7,871 bases of DNA from Chromatiales bacterium (GCA_026999335.1 JALTPW010000841.1:1-7871); one strand, 5' to 3'. Counted from the stretch's first letter, positions 1-6,852 are shown. Notes: generated from the letters alone by a model not told the origin. Program-made: numbers and translations.

Positions 1-1640
1 GCCTGCGGACAGTCACGCAGAATGGCCTCCAATGCTCGCGTAACATAAGGTGGGTAGTTGACCTGTTTTGCCTGCAGGCGTTCGATGTCCTGTTGTTTTT
101 GCCGGCACTGGTTTTTGAGTTGTTCGTAGCGGGCTTCGCGTTTGCTCACCAGTTTCATCAACTGGTCGTGCAGGCAGGGGCCGCCGGCCGGACTGCCCGT
201 CTGGCGCCATTGTTTATGCCATTGCTCATGCCATTGGTTGTGCAGGCGCTGGGCGGTGCGGGCTTGATCCAGGTGCAGTTCCAGCGGCGACAGGTCATTG
301 GTCAGATCCTTTTGCAGCAGGGCGGAAATATCCAGTTCGCCGCGCCTGCCTTCCTGTACCACGCTGCGGGCCAGCTGGCGGATTTGCAGGTCGGCCAGCA
401 GGGGCAGTGCCTCCATCAGTCCGGCATCCTGCAAATCCTTTTCGATGGTCTTGGTGGCTTGCAGGTTGCGATCCAGGGAATTGTCCTGTTCCAGTAACTG
501 ACGGGCGATGTCCGTCAGTTGTTTTTGTTGTTGCTCACGCTGCTGTTCCAGTTCGTCCTTTTGTTGCAGGGCATCGATGCCCAGGCGCTGAGCCTCCAGC
601 TGTACGCGCTGTTCGTGAATCTGTTGCAGGCGTTGTTCGGCCAGCGCCGTCTCGGTTTCGTTTTCTTTCAACTGGCGCTGGTAATCGCTCTGCTGTTTCT
701 TGGCCTTGATGTAGTCGCGCTGGCGTTGCAGGTAGTCGTATTGGGCGAGGGTGAAGTCGAGGCTGTTCAACTCGATCCATTGCTGGATGTAGTGGCTGGC
801 CTGTTGCTCGGCGTTTTCCAGGATACCAATGGATTCCACCAGCCGCGCCGCGTCACGCTCCATGGCATGAATGGTCTTGAGCTGCCCGGAAATGGCGCGG
901 ATGGCTTCGCCGAGATCCTTTCTTTCGAGAATTTCCCGGGCGACGAAATCATTGATGCTGCGCACGGGTTTGTAGGCCATGAAGCGGGAAAAGGCCCGTG
1001 CCGCCGCCGTGGCCTCGGCTTCGGAGACGCTGTCGTGCTGGCCGCGCAAGACGGCGTAGAGGCGGCGCAGGTAGGTTTTTTTGGTGTCGTATTTTTGCAC
1101 CCGGCGCTGGCCGAATTCCCGTATCAACAGCTTGTGGATTTTGTCCAGGGGTGTGATGTATGTGGTGGTGCTGTCGTCACGGACAAAATGCGCCAACGCC
1201 AGCTCTTCGCCGGGCAGGATCAGAAACAGCAGATCATCCTGCCGCGCCACTTGTTGTCCGCCACTGGCGTCCAGCCAGGCTCGCACGCCGATGACGGCGG
1301 TAAACGGCTCCGCCGATTCGCCCTTGGTCGGGTGAAACACGGCGGCGAGATAGCCATCACTGGGATCGAGGCGGGCATAGCTGCCGTCGTCGCAACCGAG
1401 CACGTAGGACGCCAGGGTGCGCACGCGCTTGCCGCCACGGCCGCGCTGGGTGGTTTCATCCTGCCCCGGGTTGTATTGAAAGAGGTTTTCGTGGGCTGCG
1501 GTCATGATGGTCTGGATGGCGTCCGCCGCCGTGGTCTTGCCGGAGCCGTTGCCGCCCGACAGCAGATTGATGGGGCCCAGCTCGAATTCAAGCTGCGGGA
1601 TGTTGCCCCAGTTTACGAAGATGAATTTTTTTAGAAACAT
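1..1640 (-). CDS. jetC: JetC, SMC-like ATPase of a Wadjet (JetABCD) plasmid-defence system; N-terminal 546 codons, runs off the left edge
   Basis: Motor subunit of the Wadjet condensin-like complex. In the known family it hydrolyses ATP to extrude loops of circular DNA so that JetD can cut them. The frame read from the ATG at 1640 has no stop codon down to base 3, so the gene continues leftward. The protein opens MFLKKFIFVNWGNI, an SMC/AAA N-terminus, and has a complete Walker A motif GGNGSGKT at residues 29-36, followed by TAADAIQT and, near 79-90, SYVLGCDDGSYA, all typical of JetC/MksB heads. From about residue 245 it becomes a long, Gln/Glu/Arg/Leu-rich heptad-like coiled coil (for example ELEQQREQQQKQL), matching the SMC arm. 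Family members are about 1100 residues long, so the hinge-distal arm, signature motif and Walker B should lie left of base 1. The start is set by the conserved MFLKK opening. No good Shine-Dalgarno is visible, and the gene begins 333 bp after jetB rather than overlapping it. The identification is from protein pattern recognition. MksB of an Mks condensin is the nearest alternative, and the jetA/jetB forms here favour Wadjet type I. Confidence 0.93.
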   Translation of the reverse strand, partial: MFLKKFIFVNWGNIPQLEFELGPINLLSGGNGSGKTTAADAIQTIMTAAHENLFQYNPGQDETTQRGRGGKRVRTLASYVLGCDDGSYARLDPSDGYLAAVFHPTKGESAEPFTAVIGVRAWLDASGGQQVARQDDLLFLILPGEELALAHFVRDDSTTTYITPLDKIHKLLIREFGQRRVQKYDTKKTYLRRLYAVLRGQHDSVSEAEATAAARAFSRFMAYKPVRSINDFVAREILERKDLGEAIRAISGQLKTIHAMERDAARLVESIGILENAEQQASHYIQQWIELNSLDFTLAQYDYLQRQRDYIKAKKQQSDYQRQLKENETETALAEQRLQQIHEQRVQLEAQRLGIDALQQKDELEQQREQQQKQLTDIARQLLEQDNSLDRNLQATKTIEKDLQDAGLMEALPLLADLQIRQLARSVVQEGRRGELDISALLQKDLTNDLSPLELHLDQARTAQRLHNQWHEQWHKQWRQTGSPAGGPCLHDQLMKLVSKREARYEQLKNQCRQKQQDIERLQAKQVNYPPYVTRALEAILRDCPQ

Positions 1641-1652
1641 GGACGATTGACT

Positions 1653-1672
1653 CTAAAACTCAGTATTTTTAG
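1653..1672. repeat. AT-rich hairpin in the jetC leader
   Basis: CTAAAA at 1653-1658 pairs with TTTTAG at 1667-1672 across an 8-nt spacer, 12 bp before the jetC ATG on the minus strand. It covers the zone where a ribosome binding site would be expected, and none is recognisable there. It could be a weak leader hairpin, a promoter-like AT patch or chance. It has no GC stem and is not a terminator. Confidence 0.3.
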
Positions 1673-1687
1673 TGGCATTGTAGCCAG

Positions 1688-1772
1688 GTGGGCAGGTTTT
1701 TCATGCCCACGTGAAATATGCACCAACCGCGTGGGCACAAAAAACGTGCCCACCCTACCAGGTTTTTTGTGG
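1688..1772. repeat. Direct repeat A with two hairpins, between jetB and jetC
   Basis: An 85-bp segment that aligns with 1864-1942. The first 26 bases are identical; after that there are scattered substitutions and two small length differences of 2 and 4 bases. It contains two palindromes. GTGGGCA (1688-1694) pairs with TGCCCAC (1704-1710) around a 9-nt loop, and GTGGGCAC (1731-1738) pairs with GTGCCCAC (1746-1753) around an A-rich 7-nt loop. The core words (GTGGGCA, TGCCCAC, CCCTAC) look like a dispersed intergenic repeat family of the REP/MITE kind found in some gammaproteobacteria. Family membership is inferred, because only this window can be compared. The right end (from 1756) overlaps the end of the jetB relic. 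Confidence 0.8.
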
Positions 1773-1886
1773 CGGTCAGCATCCGTACGGCCTCATCATT
1801 GACGAAGCTGACGATCATGGGATGGATCTTCAGCCGGGCCTCGCCGCTGACCAGCCATGTAGGGTGGGCAGGTTTTTCATGCCCAC
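1731..1886. repeat. MITE-like unit: imperfect 28-bp inverted repeats enclosing the jetB 3' relic
   Basis: Bases 1731-1758 and 1859-1886 are inverted copies of each other, matching at about 25 of 28 positions. The inner 12 bases (TGCCCACCCTAC at 1747-1758 against GTAGGGTGGGCA at 1859-1870) match perfectly. Each arm is itself nearly palindromic, as in REPIN or MITE ends. The 100 bp between the arms is almost exactly the jetB relic (1756-1854). There is no ORF for a transposase and no clear target-site duplication, so this may be a non-autonomous element or just two repeats placed head to head by a local duplication. Confidence 0.6.
1756..1854 (-). pseudogene. Degenerate second copy of the jetB 3' end
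   Basis: Read on the minus strand, this stretch repeats the C-terminus of JetB. The first 68 bases (1854 down to 1787) match 2123 down to 2056 with four differences. Three are silent third-position changes and one turns Trp185 into Arg (SGEAW to SGEAR). Homology then seems to continue as RMLT aligned to QALS, and ATKNLV aligned to the last six residues of JetB, ATKKLV, leaving an in-frame gap of 16 codons. The JetB stop is not conserved, and the frame runs on into repeat A. No start codon with a ribosome binding site precedes it, so it is not expected to be translated alone. It is best explained as a relic of a local duplication of the jetB end, and it lies between the real jetB and jetC. The alignment of the 68-bp core is secure. 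The alignment of the last 31 bases is suggestive only, because it falls in an A-rich word shared with the neighbouring repeats. Confidence 0.85.
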
Positions 1887-1942
1887 GTGGAATATGCGCC
1901 AACCGCGTGCCCACAAAAACATGCCCACCAGGTTTTTTGTGG
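1864..1942. repeat. Direct repeat B, between the jetB relic and jetB
   Basis: A 79-bp partner of repeat A (1688-1772), 176 bp away in the same orientation. Its first hairpin is intact (GTGGGCA 1864-1870 with TGCCCAC 1880-1886). The second has lost pairing because GTGGGCAC became GTGCCCAC. The segment ends with AGGTTTTTTGTGG, as does repeat A. Bases 1943-1973 between it and the jetB stop hold nothing recognisable. Together, A, relic and B fill most of the 333 bp gap (1641-1973), which has no gene of its own. Confidence 0.8.
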
Positions 1943-1973
1943 GGGGCTTGTCTGTGGCGAGTAGGGTTTTTGT

Positions 1974-2660
1974 TCAGACCAGCTTTTTCGTGGCCATAGC
2001 CTCTTCCTGCTCAGCGGTTTCGTTTTCCTCTGCCGTTGCGGCGCTCAGTGCCTGCACGGCCTCGTCGTTGACGAAGCTGACGATCATGGGATGGATTTTC
2101 AGCCAGGCCTCGCCGCTGACCAGGTCTTCTTCGCTGCGAAATTCGATCAGGCGCAGGCGGCGCAGATGGATGAACAGCTGCTTCCGCTCGGTGAGCTTTT
2201 CCGGCAGGCTGCGCGCGAGGATGTTTTTCATGGCGATGCTCAGGGCTTCGATGGATTCGGTGACGTAGCCCTTGTCGTCCACCTGACCTTCGCGCAGCGC
2301 CTTGTCGTATTGCAGGCGCAGCACCAGCACCATGGCCACCTCCGATTGCGACAACCGGTTACGCAGGCTGCCGGCGAAGGCCGACGTATCGGCGTCATCC
2401 ATGCCCGGTGTCTGGCTGCCTGGCGGGTAGAGGCGCAGGTATTCAAAGCGGCGGTCGTGAAACACCGTGATGTCCATGACGTGCAGGTAATCCTGCACCA
2501 GATCAGTGATGCGTAGATAGCGGTCGTAGAGCTGTTGTTCGGTCTGACTTTCGCCCCGGCACAATACGCCATAGTTGAGCAGGCGGATGATCAGCTCACG
2601 GAATTCGTCGAGGCCCAGGTTTTCCTTTTCGAGTCCTTGGCTCAGTACGTCAGTCAGCAT
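1974..2660 (-). CDS. jetB: JetB, KITE-like subunit of the Wadjet complex (MksE/DUF4194-like)
   Basis: A 228-residue accessory subunit that in Wadjet complexes binds the kleisin JetA and helps the complex hold DNA. The sequence shows the features I associate with JetB/MksE proteins: LDEFRELIIRLLNYGVLCRG at about 17-36, then YDRYLRITDLVQDYL at about 45-59, YLRLYPPG at 74-81 and, near the end, LKIHPMIVSFVNDEAV at 187-202. It has no signal peptide or membrane segment. The start at 2660 (MLTDVL) was chosen over an upstream in-frame ATG at 2717, because the extra 19 residues lie inside jetA coding sequence and the conserved family start is at MLTDVL. This ATG lies inside the end of jetA: the two genes overlap by 11 bases (2650-2660), which implies translational coupling. 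The last 25 residues are an Ala/Glu-rich tail (EENETAEQEEA) that is probably disordered. Residues 180-228 have a damaged second copy downstream. MksE of a housekeeping-type Mks condensin is the alternative. Confidence 0.9.
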   Translation of the reverse strand: MLTDVLSQGLEKENLGLDEFRELIIRLLNYGVLCRGESQTEQQLYDRYLRITDLVQDYLHVMDITVFHDRRFEYLRLYPPGSQTPGMDDADTSAFAGSLRNRLSQSEVAMVLVLRLQYDKALREGQVDDKGYVTESIEALSIAMKNILARSLPEKLTERKQLFIHLRRLRLIEFRSEEDLVSGEAWLKIHPMIVSFVNDEAVQALSAATAEENETAEQEEAMATKKLV

Positions 2661-4116
2661 GGTTTTTTCCAGAGGGGTTTTTTGGGGTGTGTTCCACCAG
2701 TTCGATGATGAAGTCATCGGTCATTTGATAATAATCGGTCTGTACCCGCTGGCCGGTGGGCTGCACACGGAAATGGAATTCGCTGGAACTGCGTCCGGCG
2801 GCGCCGGCCTCGATGGCATGGGCGGCCATCAACAGATCGCGGGCATTTTGCACCGGCAGTTGCTGGCTGTGGATACGGTGGCCGTTTTTGAGCGCGGCGA
2901 TAATAAACTGGCCCACCTGCCGGTTGTTGACCACGAAGGCCTTTTGCAGCGATTGCTGGATGAACAGCTCGCGGCGCGCGGCCTTGTCCATGGGCGCGTG
3001 CGCCTCGGCGCTGCTGTTTACCACCCGACGTTGTCGCCCGGCGTGCAGCCGCAATGCGCCGGGGTCGGTCACGCTGAGGTCGAGGGTGGCCATGGCATCG
3101 GCGACGGTATCCAGCGCCTGTGTTTGTTTCTCTTTCGGCAGTGCGCCCAGTTGTTGGCAGAGCTTGAGCAGGTCGCCCTGTGCGCCACCGAGGGTGTAAC
3201 TGAGCTGGCGAATGATGATGTCGGCGCGGCGGGTGAAGCTGTGCAGGGCGTTGCGCAGTGCTGGCAGCATGATGTCGCTAGCGCTGTGAATGCGTGATTC
3301 GATGTTGTCGAGGATGTGGTAATACAGCGAGGCCTGTCTGTCCTGCAACAATTCCGGTGCCAGCTTGCGTAATTCGATCTCGGCACGGGTCTTGAATTTT
3401 TTCTGTTTGCGCTTGGCCTTGCGCAGCAGTGACTGGATTTCATCGCGGTATTTTTCCACGCTGTCCGCCGACAGGCGCACGGAAAGATCCGGCATGAAAC
3501 GCTTTTCCATAAAATCGAAAAACTCGTCGCTGGCCTGCTGGATGACTTGCCGGGCCTCCACTTCCCGCACCAGCAGACGCTTGCGTTCGTCCAGCTCGGC
3601 GATCACGTCGCTGAAATCACTGATGATGCGTTCCGAGTATTCATAGGCATCGAGCAGGTCGTATACTTCGCCGCGTTCAAGGAAGGATTGCAGGGCGTTG
3701 CGCGTGTTGCGGGTATTGCGATGGCGGGTGCGGAAGCCGCCGCCGGCGGTCTCCACCATGGGCTGGGTGAACAGACGACCGACACGGCTGAAGGCGTAGC
3801 TGCTTTGCAGGGTGGCCTCGTCGGCATGGCGTTCGATCCAGCCGTGCTCCAGCAACAGGTTGAGAATCCAGTTGGCCTGTTCTCGCTCGCTGCGTACCGG
3901 TGCGGCAAAGTCTTCTTCTTCCTCGTCCAGCACCGGGGTGCGGGTGATGGCCTCCCGGAAGGATTCCAGTACCTGATCGCGGGTAAAGGCGCGTTTGTAG
4001 TCGGCCAGTGAGCCGTAGAGGCGGGCGTGCAGGATACGCAGGCATTCCACCACCTGCTCCCGGTATTTGCCGGCGAAAGGGCGGAAGAAGTGTGTGCGAT
4101 TGTCGGTGAAAAACAT
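2650..4116 (-). CDS. jetA: JetA, kleisin (MksF-like) subunit of the Wadjet complex
   Basis: A 488-residue kleisin that in the known complex bridges the two JetC heads and carries JetB. The N-terminus MFFTDNRTHFFRPFAGKYRE followed by QVVECLRILHARLYG is the characteristic JetA opening, with an N-terminal winged-helix region over roughly residues 10-115. An acidic run (LDEEEED, 63-69) interrupts it. Helical, charged segments at about 165-205 and 220-260 (for example LLRKAKRKQKKFKTR) fit the helical linker that contacts the JetC neck and JetB. The C-terminal winged-helix-like part, about 380-475, contains RRELFIQQSLQKAF and ends in YQMTDDFIIELVEH. An in-frame ATG exists 25 codons upstream (4191), but that stretch is made of a hairpin repeat and non-conserved residues, so M at 4116 is preferred. 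No strong ribosome binding site is seen for either start. It is the first gene of the operon and overlaps jetB by 11 bp. Length and order (A, B, C) match type I Wadjet. The gene appears intact. Confidence 0.92.
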   Translation of the reverse strand: MFFTDNRTHFFRPFAGKYREQVVECLRILHARLYGSLADYKRAFTRDQVLESFREAITRTPVLDEEEEDFAAPVRSEREQANWILNLLLEHGWIERHADEATLQSSYAFSRVGRLFTQPMVETAGGGFRTRHRNTRNTRNALQSFLERGEVYDLLDAYEYSERIISDFSDVIAELDERKRLLVREVEARQVIQQASDEFFDFMEKRFMPDLSVRLSADSVEKYRDEIQSLLRKAKRKQKKFKTRAEIELRKLAPELLQDRQASLYYHILDNIESRIHSASDIMLPALRNALHSFTRRADIIIRQLSYTLGGAQGDLLKLCQQLGALPKEKQTQALDTVADAMATLDLSVTDPGALRLHAGRQRRVVNSSAEAHAPMDKAARRELFIQQSLQKAFVVNNRQVGQFIIAALKNGHRIHSQQLPVQNARDLLMAAHAIEAGAAGRSSSEFHFRVQPTGQRVQTDYYQMTDDFIIELVEHTPKNPSGKNHAD

Positions 4117-4381
4117 GGCGGCGATTTTGTCAGTAATCGCGGGACAATGCCATTGCTCTGTTGCCGGGAAGGGAAGGTGCACATGGCGCACCCTACGAGG
4201 GCGTCATCTGTCATTGCTGAGGCCGACGGTACTGATGGGTAGCCGCGTCAGCTCGTCGCTCGTGCCCAGCTCACCCCAGGCGCGGATGCTGTTCCTGGCA
4301 CCGCAATGCAGGCTGCGACATGATCAGGAGGGTTTGCAGGTGCACAGGCGTAAGAAGGGGGTGGCATGGGTGGATTTCTCA
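4117..4381. other. Intergenic gap between the H+-ATPase gene and jetA
   Basis: These 265 bp separate the transport operon from the Wadjet operon and should hold the end of the first transcript and any jetA promoter. I see no clear terminator (no GC stem followed by a T run on the minus strand) and no convincing -35/-10 pair. It contains the hairpin repeat at 4176-4196. Around 4230-4320 there is a short open minus-strand stretch, reading AWGELGTSDELTRLP, that has no usable start and ends at a stop. It may be a decayed gene end or another intergenic repeat. I do not call a gene here. Confidence 0.5.
4176..4196. repeat. Short hairpin repeat upstream of jetA
   Basis: GGTGC (4176-4180) pairs with GCACC (4188-4192), directly followed by CTAC. 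Read on the minus strand it is GTAGGGTGCGCCATGTGCACC, the same layout as the GTAGGGTGGGCA repeats between jetB and jetC, with GC in place of GG. It is probably a related member of the dispersed family. It overlaps the alternative jetA start at 4191, which is evidence against that start. Confidence 0.5.
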
Positions 4382-6844
4382 TTATCTGCGCCCGAAGGCG
4401 TGCAGGGATTGTTGCAGGCGATCCAGAAAGCCACGATGACGCGGCGTCTCCCGGGATATGTGGCGATAGACTCGTACCTTGACCCAGTCGGTGACCAGGG
4501 CGGAGGCGATGGAATATCCCCAGATGAGGGCGATCTCCGGCCAGGTGATGGGGGTGATAAGGCCGAAGCCGTAGGCCGCCAGCAGGGTGGCTGCCAGTTT
4601 GGTGACCACTGCTGACCAGATCATGATGGGTGCCGGCCAGGGGCGTTGCCAGAAATGGCCCTTGGTGCGGGCGACGAACAGCACCAAATGTCCGGCGACG
4701 GCCATTTTCAAAAAGACGTAGGTCTGGATTTGTGCCACGCCCAGGTGCAGCCAGTCCATGGCGATCAGCAGCATGCCGAAGCTGCCCACTACGCCGACGA
4801 TGCCCATGGCGGTCGCCACAGTGATGACCTGTTGCATGTTCCAGCGTACCGGGTTTTTTTCCAGGCCGGTGTGGTCGTAGGCGATGGTCATGATGGGGAC
4901 GTCGTTGAAGAAGGCGAGGAGGATGATCATGATCGCCGTGATGGGATAGAAGTCGAAGAAGACCATGGCCAGCACGACGAAGAACATAATGCGGATGGTT
5001 TCGCTGATGCGGTAGATGGCGTATGCATTCATGCGCTCGAAGATGCGTCGGGCCTCCTCGATGGCATTGACGATGACCGATAGACCCGGCGCGGTGAGCA
5101 CCAGATCGGCGGCGGCACGTGCGGCGTCGGTGGCGCCGCTTACGGCAATGCCTACGTCGGCCTGTTTCAGCGCCGGTGCGTCGTTGACGCCGTCGCCGGT
5201 CATGCCGGTGATGTGATTGTGCTTTTGCAGGATCTTGACGATGGCGAACTTGTGTTCGGGGAAGACCTCGGCAAAGCCGTCGGCCTTCTCCACCGCCTCA
5301 ATACGACTCTTGTGGTTTGTGCCATCGTCATCGACGGGCAAGGCGTCGGCCCTGAGGATGTTGCTGTCCAGGCCCAGCTTGTTAGCGATCTGTTTGGCGA
5401 TGGCAAGATTGTCGCCGGTCACCATTTTCATGCTGACGCCGTACTTGCGCGCCTGGGCGATGGTTTCTGCGGAGTCCTCGCGAGGTGGATCGAATAGAGA
5501 CAGAATGCCGAGGAAGGTCCAGCCGGCTGCACCGCTGTCCCTGCGCGCCACGCCGAGAGCACGGTAGCCCTGCACGGCAAAGGCATCGACGACCTGTTGC
5601 GCCCGTGTCAGCATGTCACCCGAAAGCCCAGCCATCTCCATGATCACCTGCGGTGCGCCCTTGACGACCTGGAAGGTGCTACCACTGGCATCTTGTATCG
5701 TCGCTTCGGTGCGCTTGTGCACCGGGTCGAAGGGGACGAAAGCGGTTTGACGGAAGGGCGTGAGTTGGCGCTTGTCCTGCATGCCCTCGAGCACGGCCTC
5801 GTCGATGGCATCCTTGTCCTCCTCGCGTGAGGCCAGTGCGGCTGCCAGCAGTACCTCCTGTTCGTCCTTTGCGTGGAAGAGTTCGATCTCACCCAGGGTT
5901 AGGCGGTTCTGCGTCAGGGTGCCGGTCTTGTCCGAACACAGGACATCCATGCTGGCCATCTCCTCGATGGACTCCAGGCGCGTGACAATGGCCTTGCGTT
6001 TCGACAACGCCATGGCGCCCATGGCCATGGTCATGGAGAGCACCGCCGGCATGGCGACGGGGATGGAGGCGACGGTGAGGATCAGCGCGAATTGCACCAG
6101 ATCCAGCCAGGGCATCTGACGGTGTAGCTGGACAATAATCAGCAGCGCAACCAGCGCCAGGCTGACATAAATGAGGTAGTCGCCAATACTGAGTACCGCC
6201 TTCTGGAAGTGAGAGACGGTCTTCGCCTGTTGCACTAGGCTGGCGGTCTTGCCGAAGCGGGTATTCGCGCCGGTGGCAATGACTTCGGCTACCACTTCAC
6301 CCTGTTTGACCACGGTGCCGGAAAAGGCCTCGTCACCGGTGCGCTTGGTGATCGGCAAGGACTCGCCGGTGAGCGCCGACTGGTCGACGCTGAGATAGTC
6401 ACCTTCCACCAGTTTGACGTCGGCCGGGATCACGTCGCCGAGACGGATGCGCACGATGTCGCCCGGCACTAGCTGCTGGGCATCGATTTCCTGCCATTGG
6501 CCATCGCGCCGTACACGTGCCCTCAAAGCCAACTGCTTCATTAATGCCGCGACTGCGTTACCTGCTGTGAACTCCTGCCAGAAGCCGATAGAGGCATTGA
6601 AGACCAAGAGGGCAAAAATGATCCAGAAATCGGCCCAGTGCTGCACCAGTGCGGAGAGCACAGCTGCTACCTCAATCATCCATGGGATGGGTCCCCAGAA
6701 ATAACCTAGAAGGCGCCGCAGGACAGAGACATGCTTCTCCTGCAGGGCATTGGGCCCGTATTGTGCCAGACGCTGCGTGGCCTCGTCGCTGCTGAGACCC
6801 TGATAGGGGGGCGTGGTGTCGATGGCTTCCGTGGAATCGGTCAT
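4382..6844 (-). CDS. P3A-type P-type ATPase, probable plasma-membrane proton pump
   Basis: An 820-residue ATP-driven ion pump of the inner membrane, most like the P-IIIA H+-ATPases of plants, fungi and some prokaryotes. It shows all P-type landmarks: actuator-domain TGES at 159-162, the phosphorylation motif DKTGTLTQN with the acyl-phosphate Asp305, nucleotide-binding KGAP at 395-398, MVTGDN at 474-479, and the hinge GDGVNDAP at 550-557. Membrane helices flank these: two before the actuator domain (about 50-100), two around 220-280, and six after 605. Features pointing to protons rather than Ca2+ or K+ are Asn83 in helix 2 (VFNASIGFWQE), Arg618 in helix 5 (ETIRIM) and Asp648 in helix 6 (FFNDVPIMTI), which line up with Asn106, Arg655 and Asp684 of plant AHA2. 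There is no long C-terminal autoinhibitory domain. The start at 6844 is chosen over 6955 because an AGGAGG lies 8 nt upstream and the longer form would overlap the permease gene. It follows the permease by 34 bp. Transport specificity is inferred. Confidence 0.95.
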   Translation of the reverse strand: MTDSTEAIDTTPPYQGLSSDEATQRLAQYGPNALQEKHVSVLRRLLGYFWGPIPWMIEVAAVLSALVQHWADFWIIFALLVFNASIGFWQEFTAGNAVAALMKQLALRARVRRDGQWQEIDAQQLVPGDIVRIRLGDVIPADVKLVEGDYLSVDQSALTGESLPITKRTGDEAFSGTVVKQGEVVAEVIATGANTRFGKTASLVQQAKTVSHFQKAVLSIGDYLIYVSLALVALLIIVQLHRQMPWLDLVQFALILTVASIPVAMPAVLSMTMAMGAMALSKRKAIVTRLESIEEMASMDVLCSDKTGTLTQNRLTLGEIELFHAKDEQEVLLAAALASREEDKDAIDEAVLEGMQDKRQLTPFRQTAFVPFDPVHKRTEATIQDASGSTFQVVKGAPQVIMEMAGLSGDMLTRAQQVVDAFAVQGYRALGVARRDSGAAGWTFLGILSLFDPPREDSAETIAQARKYGVSMKMVTGDNLAIAKQIANKLGLDSNILRADALPVDDDGTNHKSRIEAVEKADGFAEVFPEHKFAIVKILQKHNHITGMTGDGVNDAPALKQADVGIAVSGATDAARAAADLVLTAPGLSVIVNAIEEARRIFERMNAYAIYRISETIRIMFFVVLAMVFFDFYPITAIMIILLAFFNDVPIMTIAYDHTGLEKNPVRWNMQQVITVATAMGIVGVVGSFGMLLIAMDWLHLGVAQIQTYVFLKMAVAGHLVLFVARTKGHFWQRPWPAPIMIWSAVVTKLAATLLAAYGFGLITPITWPEIALIWGYSIASALVTDWVKVRVYRHISRETPRHRGFLDRLQQSLHAFGRR

Positions 6845-6852
6845 GCTGATGT

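Noticed and set aside
519..1634. Plus-strand open frame of 371 codons
   Set aside because: It is the antisense of jetC in codon register. The minus-strand frame encodes a Walker A motif and a coiled coil, while the plus frame gives a low-complexity, Leu/Val-rich protein with no family features.
1688..1753. Hairpins between jetB and jetC as rho-independent terminators
   Set aside because: The 7-8 bp stems are not followed by a clean T run on the minus strand, and they occur as members of a duplicated repeat. A terminator role is possible but not supported.
1669..1914. Minus-strand open frame of 81 codons between jetB and jetC
   Set aside because: It is made of repeat B, the jetB relic and repeat A read through. 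It has no ribosome binding site, and its only protein-like part is the duplicated JetB end.
1688..1942. CRISPR array
   Set aside because: There are only two repeat units, of about 80 bp, with a gene-derived segment between them and no regular spacers.
1711..2268. Plus-strand open frame of 185 codons across the repeats and the jetB end
   Set aside because: It is antisense to jetB and runs through the palindromic repeats. It repeats itself only because the DNA is duplicated.
4117..4191. Longer JetA start (25 extra residues)
   Set aside because: The extension lies in a hairpin repeat and does not look like family sequence; the conserved opening is MFFTDNRTHFFRP at 4116.
4646..5083. Plus-strand open frame of 145 codons, Asp/His/Glu-rich
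   Set aside because: It is antisense to the well-supported P-type ATPase. The odd composition comes from reading its codons backwards.
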